64,000 bases of DNA, from NCBI GenBank assembly GCA_001600455.1, contig BCKC01000004.1:1426001-1490000 (forward strand), written 5' to 3'. Under the pieces are notes generated by a model. The model searched no databases. It had not been told where the DNA came from and worked only from the letters and a program-made list of their open reading frames with translations. Positions 12,270 to 23,567 of this stretch are shown piece by piece. The stretch is from Endocalyx cinctus (Eukaryota > Ascomycota > Sordariomycetes > Amphisphaeriales > Apiosporaceae). Position numbers and translations under genes: made by a program. Numbering within the stretch: the stretch's first letter is position 1; every line of letters starts with the position of its first letter.

Positions 12270-12797
12270 ATGCCAGACTTGTTTTTGTCATCAGCCTCTA
12301 ATTTTTCAATTCATCCATTAAGTTCCACCAGTGTGCCGGCGTGCGATGACCGAATGACGAAGTACCGAGGTGAAAGTCAAAATCTATCGCCATCTACGTC
12401 TTCCGGGGTATCTAGGTTCTCTTGCGGTAATGATGATTCAACAGAAGTATTTCTCAATACTCTCCCACTCGGTCTTGCCGGTAGAAAGGAGGTATCGGAT
12501 ATGACCAAGGTCGGTGACGGTTCGGTGACGTTCGAATTCGGCACGGGCAACGTCTCGAGTTCCCTTTCGGGTGGCCGGATCGTTTATTCGACGTGTGCTA
12601 CGGACGATCGAACGGTAAAATGCAAGGACGCGTGCTCGTTGAAGGAACTATGCGAGGGTATGTCTAGGTTAGTTGAGAATGGAAATTGGAGAATAGGTTG
12701 GGGAAAGTCGGACATGTTCCAAGCTAGGGATTCCGTCGATTTTACTGGGTATTCGATTAGTCGCAACCCTTCTCCGAGTCTCGGTCAATATCAATGA
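12270..12797 (+). CDS. Doubtful open frame divergent from the regulator
   Basis: A 175-residue plus-strand frame begins 26 bases from the regulator's start codon on the other strand. It is Ser/Thr/Gly-rich with several cysteines (for example CKDACSLKELC), and I recognise no domain, signal peptide or membrane segment. Such a tight head-to-head arrangement would leave almost no promoter. The stretch may instead be the 5' leader of the transcription factor mRNA, open by chance. Confidence 0.2.
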   Translation: MPDLFLSSASNFSIHPLSSTSVPACDDRMTKYRGESQNLSPSTSSGVSRFSCGNDDSTEVFLNTLPLGLAGRKEVSDMTKVGDGSVTFEFGTGNVSSSLSGGRIVYSTCATDDRTVKCKDACSLKELCEGMSRLVENGNWRIGWGKSDMFQARDSVDFTGYSISRNPSPSLGQYQ

Positions 12798-13543
12798 GCG
12801 CACGGTTAAAGCCGTTTGTAAGGAAGACATGTGGGAGGTTTGGTGAGGGGAAGGACAAAGACGATGGAGGGAGGTAGACGTTTTAGAGCCGAGTTTGACA
12901 TCCGCGATCATGTACACGATACATGCATACCTTATGAACTTACCTACTTACGGTAGGTAACTGGTAAGCTACATCTGGTTACTAAGATTTGGAGATTAAA
13001 GATCTACACGTATACCTTTTATATGCATATTCATATAAACCCTAGCTGTCTCTTTATGCATTCGACCTACTATGGAAATGTGTACGGGATTCTCCGTACA
13101 AGCAGATGAGCAACAAGTCAGGTTACGGTTGGCAGGGACTATAAACCTACTACAGTACACTACAGTACTCTGCCACTGAACTAAGACTGGACTTAGCGTA
13201 AGCTCAGCATCACCTGGGCAGCCTAACAGTGACGATATAATTAACGGTAAAGCTTAGTTACGCGTAACGCAGGCGCTGGCAGGCTGGCAGGTTAGGATCA
13301 GGGTTAATTCCGGGGCAGTACAAACCCCCTATTAGAATGTACTACGTTATGTTCGTGGTATACTTGTATGTTATATTATAATCTTTTTTATTTTCAACAA
13401 AGGTTTAGTATGCATATAAAAGTTTGAACCTATGCTCAACTTACCGCCGTTAACACCCCTATCAACTGTAAGCTCTTCCTGGAAACTAATTATATATATA
13501 TATTAATTTTCAATGGGTTTTTTTTTTTTTTTTTTTTTTTTTC

Positions 13544-13959
13544 CTAATGTATATATTTCGTGGGAAACTCATGGGAAATTTTATTTTTTTCGTGGGGGAC
13601 CCCAATGGGAGTAAACTCCCCCTCCCCCTCATCGGAAGGGTCGTGGGGCCCCATGGGGCCCCGTTGTAAAAAACCCTTGTTATTCACTTTGTTCCCCAGG
13701 ATTTTCCTTTCAGCGCTGAAAAGATAAGTCATGTCTCACGAGGTCATCCCCAAGGTCTTTCGGTAAAGTGGGGCCCCAGATGCCGAAGGCTCTCACTAAC
13801 TCCTGAGCCGTCGACTTGTCCTAATCTACACCGTCGTTGTGTTTCTCTTGAAGCCATATATTCTTCCCAGTAGTCAAATATCTGACTTCCCAATATGTGC
13901 TTCTCCACTCCGCATATTCTCTCACCTCCCTTCTTGAATAAATAGGGGTGATCCATCAC
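13544..13959 (-). pseudogene. Broken minus-strand frames next to palindromes
   Basis: Two adjoining frames (13959-13744 and 13732-13544) are protein-like and GC-richer than the surroundings but lie in different phases, with a stop between them. The second crosses the palindrome cluster. I found no intron long enough to join them. I recognise no family. They may be a decayed gene or part of a non-coding repeat. Confidence 0.2.
13590..13662. repeat. Cluster of GC palindromes beside a poly-T run
   Basis: Three short inverted repeats lie in about 70 bases: a GGGGACCCC-type hairpin, GGGAGTAAACTCCC, and a perfect 18-base palindrome GGGGCCCCATGGGGCCCC at 13645-13662. A 25-base T run lies just to the left. 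The block contrasts sharply with its AT-rich setting. It could form strong hairpins or be a piece of a mobile element end, but I see no flanking duplication. Confidence 0.7.
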
Positions 13960-14401
13960 TCGAGTATTGTCGTTCTTATTTCGTACAAGCTATGACGTAA
14001 GTGTTTCCTCATTAGCGCCAGGTGTGATTCTGGCTAGAATATACTGTGATGGGCCGAGTATTCGTTATCAAAATGGACATGTAGAAAGAAGAGCATGTCT
14101 ATGAGAAGCATCTCGGGAAGAACCAAGGAGAAAGATACTGAAAGGGACGAAGTTGAAATTAGACGCGTTCTATTCGTATTTCTCGCGTGGATCTTAAAGG
14201 GGGTATCCAAAAACTCCCTGATTGTATACGAGTTCCTGTTCTTCATGACATCGCTAAAAGTTGACTATCAGCATAAGATGACAAATTGTTGTTCAAGCTT
14301 AAAAAGGAGCCTAAAATCAAGTAATGAATGTACCCTTTCCGGTGCACACGCGTTACCGTTGGCGGCGATGCTTGAGCTTGAGCTTGAGCTTCGCGTTGGG
14401 G

Positions 14402-14816
14402 CTAGTCATATACCACGTGATTCTTTATAGCGCTAAGTGGTCTCATGCGTTTCTCTCCCCTCCCCCTTTCGCTAGGTGTATCATCGAGACTGATTAGCGT
14501 AGCAGGTGAGTGGAGGAACGGGCTTCCGAGTTCTTTGGCAGACGCTGATACGAACGCACCCTTACCAAAATCCATAAAAACCGTCTTTGCACCTAAAGCC
14601 ACATCCAAGAGCTGGTCTATGACATATCCTCTGTGCCAACCCCTTTCTTAGATGCTTTTCTATCTTCACGCAATCAACGTTTTTGACGGATCGGAAATCT
14701 TTGCCAGATTTATATGCTTCAACGTGTGCAAAACGAGCGAATCGCACTCTTGCAGCGTGGGGGTGGGCTTCCGGAAGCTGCATGTTAAAAACTAGGCTCT
14801 CGTTGAATCTATGCAT
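14402..14816 (-). pseudogene. Small gene split by one-base frameshift
   Basis: One protein-like frame runs from 14816 to about 14643 (with PEAHPHAARVRFARFAHVEA). A second, in another phase, continues to 14402 (with GYVIDQLLDVALGAKTVFMDF). They meet at a run of four C (14640-14643, G on the coding strand); one base fewer there would make a single frame of about 137 codons. No intron of normal length fits the junction. An upstream exon near 14920-14960 is possible. I do not recognise the protein. It is either a young pseudogene or an assembly error in a homopolymer. Confidence 0.35.
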
Positions 14817-15410
14817 GGTATTCTACGAAAATGAAACAAAAGGATTGGTTCAAATATATGTATTATTCTTGAATAATCCATGCACGGGACCTCGTCACGG
14901 TACAGCAAAGTTCCTCCGCGGAGAGATCCACAATGACCCGGAACCCCGACATAACGATAGATTGACTCGAAAATGAATACATTGGCAGATTAGGTAGAGG
15001 GATTAATGTTGATTTGCCATACTCTGTACAGTGTACGTATGTAGCGGTGGATAGACATGTTTCAATGAGTAACTATACTACGTAATGATTTGTAAGTAGT
15101 GTACATCGGACGCAAGTCAACTTTTATATTAACTACTACCGTTCCAAGAATCGGTCTAAGCAATTGTGAGATGTCGTTGAGGTTTTAATAGATGCTCACT
15201 ATTAACGAGATCAAAATCTTGTCATTCTAACATAGCAATGTTCAGGTGTAATAGATGAAAATCATCCAGACCGCCGGGGTATATATCATACCGTCGGGGT
15301 AATACAGGACTCGCAAGGATTATTTATTTCCACATATTAATATATGAATTATGTCCAACCGTGGAATAACTACTATGCTAACCTATTTTCTCTAAGTCCA
15401 ACCCCACGTG

Positions 15411-17546
15411 ATGTCTTCAACAGATGTGATAATAGTCGGTGCTGGGCCGGCCGGCCTGACTCTGGCTTTATGCCTTGCAAAATTTCAGGTGAAGGTACGG
15501 TAACGAAATATTTTCTTGTCTTCTTATTTTACCTTCAATATCCTGGATTTCATTAAAAAATTAATAACATGTTTTTCTACTACCTAGTCTGTAATACTCG
15601 AAAAGGAGCTCGAAATCACGGAAGACCCGAGAGGTATCTACCTCGCTCACGAAGCCATACGCCTTATGTATGACTTGGGCCTTAGGGATGAGCTGGCATA
15701 TATCGGTCATCGTGAGTATCTCTAGAGGACCGATAGATTATAAGGAGTGATATGATGCTAATATTATATATTATAGCGAGCAGTTGTTTTAACTTCCATA
15801 GAACTAATTTTAAAACGCCACCATTCATGCGCTTGGAACTCGCAGATGACAGCTTCTGGCATACGGTCCCTAATGGATTCTTCCAAATACAACCAAGGCT
15901 AGGTAACAAGAAAAAAAAAGAATACATCTCATTAAAATTATAATACAAATAATATCACTTGTTTCAATTACTTGCTCGCTTCCTAATAAGTAATAGAGTC
16001 CATACTACGAAAGAAAGTAGAAGATTCACCGTATTGCGAGCTGCGCCGCGGGTGCACTGTAGCGGGGAAAAACGAGCGGGATATCCAGGACCAGCAAATT
16101 TCGGTACAATACACCGACCCCACTGGTCAGTCTAAGTTTATAAAAGGCTCCTGGATGGTCGGTGCGGACGGTAAGAAAGGAATCGTGCGTAAACACTTCC
16201 TCGAATCATCAGCCGGCATCAAGCAAGTCGAAAGGTCGTACAAATACGAGGGGACCTGGATAGCGGCTAACCTTAAGATCAACATACCCGAGCCCGAGAC
16301 GCATCCCGAATTTCCGCTTTGGAGTTACGGTTACGCCCCGGAAGAAGTATACGAACTCTTTTGGCCGCGGGAATGGCATTTCTGCTCCCCTCCCGGAAAG
16401 CCCACGGCTACGGGCCGGTTTGGCCCCCTCGAAGACCGCTATTGGAGACATGAGTTCGCGCAGGACGACTGGGATGATTCCATGAATGCGGAGGAGCTTC
16501 TGTGGGAACACCTACTGCCCATGGTCACGCGTAGTAGCAAAGACAACAATAATTCGAAACCGTTCCCGAATTTCGACGTCCAGTATCCACGAGACTGCAT
16601 CGAGATCCGTCGCTGCCGCCCATTCCGATTCGCGCACAAGGTCGTGAACAAGTGGTTTTCCGACCGAACCATCCTCATCGGCGACGCGGCACACGTGTTC
16701 CCCCCTTTCGGCGGCCAGGGCATCGCGGCCGGGTTTCGAGACGCTCACCAGCTGGCCTGGCGCCTGTTCGTCCTCCTTCGGCTCGCCGACGCGAATAAGA
16801 CTTTAAGAGATCGCGTGCTCGACGCCTGGGCCGCCGAACGCGACCAGAGCATCTCCGACTCGGCCTCTTTCACGAGATCGAACGGCTGGCTATGCAACCG
16901 GGGAGACAACTGGCCATTCTGGTTCCTTCGTCAGGTCGTCAAGTACTCTTCGCCGATCCTGCCGTTCGCGTCCAGACTCTTACCGAATCCACAAGAGCAG
17001 GCAGAGGTGAGAGGTTTTAAGACGGTGCAGGATGGGTGTATAGCGGCCGAGTTTAATGGTGGGGGAAGAATTGCTCAAATCTACGTGCGGTCGTCACGGG
17101 GCAGCGGTAAGCTCATGTTGTCGGACGAACTGCTACTGAACCAGAATAACAGCGGCTCCACTGCTATGACACTGTTGATAGTAGCAACAAAAAATGAGGA
17201 CGTACAGCAGCTTGTTGAGGATGTGAACTCGGCGTTAGGAAAGGTACACTTGGATACGTGCATCATATCGAAAGATTCCGTCAAAGTGTTCTCTTCCGAT
17301 CCTCACCACAAGCCCAATGACAGCGATGCGGGAGTAGAGGTTTTCAGTCCGGTTGCAATGGAGGATGTGACGGATGTGCCAATACCTCCGAGGCGGAAAT
17401 ACAGTGAAACGAACTTCTTAAATCGTCTGGGTCCGTCCACAAAGTTTGCTGTCATTCGTCCTGATCTATATGTATTTGCTCTTGCCACGACTATCGACGA
17501 GCTTGTGCAGTGTCTTCAAATACTCAAAAATAAGTTCACTGAGTGA
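15411..17546 (+). CDS. FAD-dependent aromatic-ring monooxygenase
   Basis: Four exons (15411-15494, 15588-15711, 15777-15902, 15997-17546) keep frame and give 627 residues. The N-terminus has the Rossmann dinucleotide fold (VIIVGAGPAGLTLAL, residues 6-20). An ADGKKGIVRK stretch near 168 matches the DG motif, and GDAAHVFPP at about 340-348 is the second FAD motif. These define the FAD_binding_3 group, which uses NAD(P)H and O2 to hydroxylate phenolic rings. The last 140 residues resemble the thioredoxin-like C-terminal domain of phenol hydroxylase and MhpA-type enzymes, ending near FAVIRPDLYVFAL. The substrate is not readable; 3-(3-hydroxyphenyl)propionate, phenol and chlorinated phenols are known for relatives. 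The CYP53 gene 6 kb away suggests a role in aromatic acid breakdown. No signal peptide is visible. Confidence 0.88.
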
Positions 17547-18376
17547 TCTTAAACCCCGGAACATCCATGGCTTTCCTACTGATATCTCCACTTTATCTGA
17601 GAATGATTTTTTAGCCTCTAGATAATTAATAAATTTCTGTCAAGGTTATTGATATTCTTTCTTCGCGGATCTTCACTATGTAACGTACATAAACTATTAG
17701 GAGATGGTATTTTTTCAAATAGCAATATGGACTTAGCCCGCAAGTGTGGAGATGGATGTTCTTTTGCCCTATGATGTTAGGGGACAGAGTCAGGATTCAT
17801 TAGCTAAGCCTTTGAAAGATCGGCCAAAAAAAACTACAGTGGTTATTTCAAAATCCAAGATAAAACCTCCTAAGAATGAAGAAAGGTAACGCAATGGAAG
17901 CAAGACGAGAAGATAAGAAGACCGACCATCAACACATGCTGGACCTTATCTTGTTAATCGAACAGGTCAATAGACATAAACCAACAGCGACTTTGGCGAG
18001 AAACATAACCTGAAGAGAGCATGCCTCCGAAGCTCCGCGGGGATTTTGGACAGGGTTCTTGATTATCTAGGAATATATTTGCGGCGTATTCGGGAGAAAT
18101 ATCAGAATCCTTCACAGAAGTCCTACAAAAAGTCACCACACATAGTCCTGCATCGGCTGACCGCTATTTGAAGTTAGCAGTTACGTCGAGATTTAATTAG
18201 TTCAGCGCGAAAGGTGTCCCTTACATAAATCGAATGAGGTAGCACATAATAGAACTCGAATATAAAATAAAGAAAAGGACGGGAATCCCAGAAAATCCGA
18301 CGAATTCCTGTATTATAAGTATTCAGCTACTTTTTATGCTTATGATACACGTGGACGTTCAGGACAATACTACAAG
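17547..18376. other. Spacer with short coding-like patch
   Basis: The 3' end of the monooxygenase is followed by AT-rich sequence. A minus-strand patch at 17954-18139 is open for 61 codons, is preceded by a TTTTTGTAG acceptor-like site and reads moderately like protein, but nothing upstream extends it. It is probably a remnant or chance. Confidence 0.4.
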
Positions 18377-19004
18377 ATGCCTACCGGAAGTTGTTTATGC
18401 GGCGAGATCAAGATCGCCTACACGGGCGAGCCAGTTTTTAGAGTAAGTAAACGACAATATTTTCCGCCCTGGTTTTTTTTTTTTTTTTTTTTTTCATTCC
18501 CGAAGAGTAAATGAATTCATCGTTCTAATTTTTAACGATAAAGGCCTTCTGCTACTGCGACGACGACCGCAAGATGGCGAATATGCAGGTATTTCAAGTA
18601 CCCAAGAGCGCTTTTTCCGTGACGCAGGGCGAGCCCAAGATCTACACCAAGCGATCGGATCATGGAAACGTAAGCCTTTTACTTATGCTCTCTCAGTAAA
18701 AATTCATGTCTTAGATCAAGAGACAAGTTTATAAAAGATCCAATATGCTGATTTGAGGATATATTCCCGCGCATAGCTGATCAATAACCATTTTTGCTCG
18801 ACCTGCGGTACCACTCTTTATCGGACTGGCGGAGCTGCTGTGAATGAGAATAATGTCGGCATTCGCGCGGGCGTTCTGGATGATCAAAGTATCTTAGACA
18901 CTCCTCCGGCCATCGAGGTGTACGTCGAAAAGAGACCTCCGTGGATAAAGCCGGCAGAGGGGGCTATTCAGCTTAATGGGAAGTACGAGCCAGTTCAGTC
19001 TTAA
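18377..19004 (+). CDS. GFA-fold (CENP-V/Mss4-like) protein with altered zinc site
   Basis: Three exons (18377-18442, 18544-18669, 18777-19004), all in phase 0, give 139 residues. The fold is that of glutathione-dependent formaldehyde-activating enzyme (GFA): CLCG at residues 6-9 and FCSTCG at 70-75 form the structural zinc site. The usual catalytic C-x-C-x2-C is here CYCDDD (25-30), with Asp where the third cysteine belongs. So classical S-hydroxymethylglutathione synthesis is doubtful. Family members in fungi are often of unknown substrate. The first intron holds a 22-base T run. The gene lies between the FAD monooxygenase and the LPMO, in the same direction as both. Confidence 0.82.
18473..18494. 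repeat. Poly-T run in GFA gene intron 1
   Basis: Twenty-two T lie in the first intron, near its middle. It may vary in length between strains, but it sits outside the splice signals. Confidence 0.85.
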
Positions 19005-20878
19005 GCAGAGGATTCATTTCAATTGTACTCTTCTAGTTTATCAGAGAATAATCGTAATACGACTTCTTTTCGAAAGATATAATTGACATGCAGCGTTATC
19101 GCCTATATTCTTTTGTACCCATCAAGCTGTCAAGTATTGTAAGTAAGTGTTGCTAATTACAGAATTACGCGGGGTCGTACAGAGCCTGAGATGAGCTTCA
19201 TTAGCGTATGTAATAGGTACCTAGACAAGTACCTACCTAGGTACTTAGGTACTTTAGTACAAGGTGGTAATCATAATTCCCCCTGTTCATACCATATACA
19301 TACACTGCTTTTTGGCGCCTTAACCACACTCGATTCGACAGAGACTGGATGATGAACACTCATTATCAATTTGGAGAAACCCCTTTTTACGTTCTATTTG
19401 TATCAAAGCAACCACTTCATAATTTAATGTATATATACTGCTGGGTCTATATTTCTGGAGGTGAGCATGTTATTCTTATTTCTTATTCCGGTAGTCGTCG
19501 AAGTTCGCCCCTTATCTACCCAATAGATTCAGCAGACACTAACAAGATCCATCAGCTCTTCATTTTATTCTTTGAAAATGGATAAGTTGGAGTGACGGTC
19601 GTATATATAAGATATTTCTCCTTATCTTCTCAGCTTGATAGATACCGGTAATAGCAATAGAGCTTCTTCGACCCAATGGAGCGCACATTCAAGTTTGCCG
19701 CAGTCACGGCCCTTTCTACCAGTAGAATGCTACATATAAAGAAACATACATTTTCCTTCACATACCGCAGTCTTAAATGAGGGTTTTGATTTATCTACGA
19801 AAAGATTTGCCGAGAGAATAGCAACGCAATAGGGAAGTTCACTAAGTCCCCCGGGTGTAAAGTCTTGAGCAATCTTCGATCTCGTTTCCATTCGTAAACA
19901 CGACATATCGCGGATAGATCAGTCTGACAAGCGCTTGCTACCGATTTATATAGAACAGCTCTCTGATTTACTCGGACGTCAATGTTACCCTGTGATAGGT
20001 GCATAATTAGCAGTACATGGGTCCACCGGCGCCAGCCTCCCGCTTCTTAAAATATCTTCCTCCGGTAAATTTCCGGATTCGGCAAATACAGAATTCCATG
20101 GAAACCTATTTTTTGGTTTTGATTTTTCGATGGTATCGACGAGAAAGATTCCAAATATTGATCCATCAAAGCTTCACGTTGTTAATACGGGAGTTCCCGC
20201 TGCGTATGATTGTATTCTAGCCTAAGTTATGAAAATCCCCCTGAAGATCTGGAAAGGAAACCCATGGATTAGGTCGAAGAGACGTGCTGCAACTATAATT
20301 AACTCCATGAATTTTATATTTCTTATCAATAATCTAATAAATTCGAGTCCGGTGTCTTAATTAATTTTGAGGCTTAATAATTAATATGTAAACACTCCTA
20401 TTATCACTTTTCACATAGCTTCTCTCGTGTGGTCAGATCATGGATGTCACCTTATATATTAATATCACGACGCCCCAGAATTTTCCGTGGTACAACATCT
20501 CGGAACCAAACTCCCATAATGCCACGCGCCAGCCACTGAATGCTACCCTCTTCCGTCAAAATCACCAATCGCATTCTCATACACAAGCCATCGTATTCGA
20601 AGTTATTGGATGAACCCTACTGCCAAATGCACCCCAGGATGTATTATTCCCCCTTTTTCTTTCAACACATACCTCCCCAGCAGCCAGGGAGTTTTCCGAG
20701 GCATGCCGAAAGGTAAAAACGGACCGTCAAACCTTTCAGTATCAAGACTGCTTGCTCATGCCTATAAAAACGTGGCAAACTCCCCCCGTTTTGAAGAAAT
20801 GATCTTCAAAGATCGTCAATAGCAAAAATAACCCCTTGTCCTGCCTAGTTAAATCTCCATCCCTCTACATATAGCACT
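19005..20878. other. Spacer and AA9 promoter region
   Basis: It is AT-rich with no supportable gene. A dense patch of overlapping GTAC/CTAG palindromic units lies at about 19205-19262. Open stretches at 19349-19585 and 20610-20822 (plus) lack protein character. The last 120 bases carry a TATA box and leader for the LPMO gene. Confidence 0.5.
20763..20770 (+). promoter_or_regulatory. TATA box of the AA9 gene
   Basis: TATAAAAA lies about 110 bases before the LPMO start codon, at the end of a spacer, in the correct direction. A pyrimidine-rich leader with CTCTACAT just before the ATG fits a transcription start. Strong TATA boxes are common in inducible fungal cellulase genes. Confidence 0.55.
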
Positions 20879-21782
20879 ATGAAGACCGTCGCAGCCATCG
20901 CCCTCCTCGGTGCCGCCGCCCAGGCCCACTGTAAGAGAGACATTCATATATCCGACTCCTATTGAGAAGACAATCATCGTACTAACCCATGCAATAATCC
21001 ACAACCAGACACTTTCCCCGGCCTCGTCTACGACGGCGTGACGGAAGCGGACTGGACCTACGTCCGCAAGACGACCAACTACAACTCTCACGGCCCCGTG
21101 CAGGACGTGACGGACACGCAGATCCGGTGCTACGAGCTCGAGCCCGGCAGCGAGGGGGCCGGCACCATGTCGGTCGCCGCCGGGGACACGGTCGGCTTCC
21201 GCGTCGACGGCGGGATCCAGCACCCGGGCCCCCTGCAGTTCTACATGGCCAAGGCGCCCGACGGCGAGACCTCCGAGACCTTCGACGGCGAGGGCGACGT
21301 CTGGTTCAAGATCTACGAGGACGGCCCCACCTTCGGCGATACCATCACCTGGCCTAGCGAGGGCCTCGACGAGGTCTCGGTCACGCTCCCCAGTTGCCTG
21401 GCTGAGGGTTACTACCTCCTGCGGGTGGAGCATATCGCCCTTCACAGCGCTGGAAGCGAAGGTGGTGCTCAGGTACGTCTTTTATTTTCTAAGCATAGGA
21501 AAAAAAAAGATGCTTTAAGACTAATGATATAACGTAGTTCTACCAAGCTTGCGCTCATCTCCACGTTTCCGGTGGAGGCTCCACGACCTTCAGCGGTGTT
21601 TCTCTCCCTGGTGCCTACTCTGTAAGTTCATCAAAACTTAATATGCTCATGTTTTATTTACAAGGAATCGTTTACTAATTGTTGATCGTTTTCAGGCCAC
21701 CGACCCCGGCATTCTCTTTCAGCTTTACTGGCCCGTCCCCACGAGCTATACCAACCCTGGTCCCGAAGTCGTTTCGTGCTAA
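20879..21782 (+). CDS. AA9 lytic polysaccharide monooxygenase
   Basis: Four exons (20879-20930, 21009-21472, 21538-21621, 21696-21782) give 228 residues. A 16-residue secretion signal ends AQA, so the mature enzyme begins with His17, one half of the copper-binding histidine brace. The second brace histidine is in IQHPGPLQFY (His89). The conserved Gln and Tyr of the copper site are in AQFYQ, split exactly by intron 2. AA9 enzymes cut cellulose and some hemicelluloses oxidatively outside the cell, using H2O2 or O2 and an electron donor. There is no cellulose-binding module or linker; the protein stops soon after the catalytic domain. C1 or C4 specificity cannot be told from the sequence alone. 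Old annotations call this family GH61. Confidence 0.93.
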
Positions 21783-22010
21783 GCGCTATTCGATCTCTAT
21801 TCTTGTATCTAGGATGGTCGCAACACATATGTTGAAGCAGCATATTAGCTTGGGGGGCAGAACAAATATTATTAGATAATTAACTGTAAATATTGTATAT
21901 ATCCAATGGGATATACCATGTAATCGTTATACGCATGGATATTTACCAGTTCAAGAGCGTTAATTAGGTGATTATGTTCACTCCCAGATGCCAAGCGACT
22001 CTCGTATCGC

Positions 22011-23002
22011 TCAATCATATTCCATATCCAATCCCACCTCCTCACAGGCACTCAAATCGCTCAACAGCTTATCCGTCTTACTCCTAATCCTTCTCCCACA
22101 ATCATCTCCCAATACCAGCCTAAATATCTTCTTATGTAGTACCCCACCCCTCCCCGTCCCCGTAACAACCTCGAAGATCCTCTCAACGCCCTTTCTCGGA
22201 TCATTTACCTGCTTCCCATGTCGTCCCTCATAACTCCTGAATATCCTTTCCAAAACCGTATTTTTATACTCATCAGGCACGCCACCCCCGTCTCCACCAG
22301 TATCATCCTTCCTATCCATAGCCCCCAGAAAATTCGTCCTAAAAGATCCCGGTTCGACCACCAAGACCCAGATCCCGAAGTCTTCGCCGACTTCTTTCGA
22401 AAGGGCCTCGGACAGGCCCTCGAGCGCGAACTTGCTCCCGGAATAGAGGCCGGAGCTCGCCACGGCGTCCTGACCTCCCGAACTGCTGACGTTGACGATC
22501 GTGCCGCCGCGTCGACGTCTCATGCCCGGCAGGACGGCTTGGAGGGCCCAGAGCGCGCCGAAGTAGTTCGTTTGGAATTGGGAGTGGGCTTCCTGCTCGC
22601 TGTTTTTTTGTTATATCACTGGGGTTAACTAACCGCCTTCATCTCAGGACAGGATTTTCGTCCTCTTTAACAATTAGGGGAACAGGGGCAGGGGTTTAGA
22701 ACGTACGTGAAAAGCTCAGTAGCGCCTAGGATGGCTACCCCGGCATTATTCACGAAATGATCAATTCCGCCGTAGATAGCTTCGGCCACGCTTATTTTCT
22801 CGTGGATGCTTTGGCGCGATTCATTCATATCCATCTCGATCACTTTGCCCCCCGCATCTACGATCGACTTGACCGCTTCCGCGGCGCGCTCTCGGTCTCG
22901 GACCGTTCCAATGACCCGATGGCCGGCCTGGAGCGCTCGGAGGGCGAGCAAGAGTCCGAATCCGTTTGATGTGCCGGTTATGAGCCAGACGGGGTTATCC
23001 AT
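22011..23002 (-). CDS. Short-chain dehydrogenase/reductase
   Basis: Two exons (23002-22707 and 22599-22011), joined in phase 2 over a 107-base intron, give 294 residues. It is a classical SDR: cofactor motif TGTSNGFG (residues 9-16), NNAG, catalytic Ser near 138, and YSGSK with Tyr151 and Lys155. The Arg-rich turn after the first strand (TVRDRERAAE) and the lack of an acidic residue there favour NADP(H). Such proteins oxidise or reduce alcohols, ketones or lipids; the substrate is not predictable. Start at 23002 matches the usual short N-terminus before VWLITG; an in-frame start at 23032 would add 10 residues. The 3' end is 228 bases from the end of the LPMO gene, convergent with it. Confidence 0.9.
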
Positions 23003-23567
23003 GGCCGCGTATTGCTGTTTTAATCGTTTCACGATCTTACAGGCAATAGAAAATATAATTCAAGTAGAGAGGGAAATTTTGACACCATTATTGACTTTTC
23101 AAGCCGATATAACTAACCTTTCAAGATATTCTTCTCGGCGCGTACCTTTATAGTATGTATCTCCACCTTCGTCGCTGCTCATTTGCTGTTGACTTAGTGT
23201 TTCCTGAGTGAGTCACAAATGGATAAGCAAGGCTTTAAGGTTGTCTAAACTCCGCGTGGATTTAAAGAGGTGCATTCACACTCGAAATCCGAATGATGTG
23301 ATCGAAGATAATAAAAAAAGGGGGGTTTTATTTTCGACTACCGTAATTTCATCAATCATTAACTTGATCGGGGCATCATGATCATTAGCGCCAGTAGCAT
23401 ATAGTACTGTATGTATGTAACGTCACGATATTTCCATTCCCGGGAATAAGACTGGATATAGTTATCAGAGTTTGAAACGATACTTGAGACGATACTCGAT
23501 AACTAGTCGTGCCTAGCCCGTACCAGCCAAAAAAAGACTCATACTCGCACATAACCCAAATTCATAT
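23003..23567. other. Spacer between SDR promoter and P450 3' end
   Basis: It holds the SDR promoter on the minus strand and the P450 3' region, with no open frame of interest. A GGGG run next to AT-rich sequence lies near 23320. Confidence 0.5.

Larger units (their letters stand above)
12798..15410. other. Spacer with decayed frames, palindromes and simple repeats
   Basis: No intact gene is visible. It holds a 25-base T run (13518-13542), a palindrome cluster (13590-13662) and two pairs of broken minus-strand frames (13544-13959 and 14402-14816), listed separately. A (CTTGAG)3 run lies at 14371-14391. The remainder is AT-rich. The last 400 bases form the promoter of the FAD monooxygenase. 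Confidence 0.55.

Noticed and set aside
14034..14430. Overlapping frames on both strands
   Set aside because: They are short, AT-rich, in conflict with each other and match no protein pattern.
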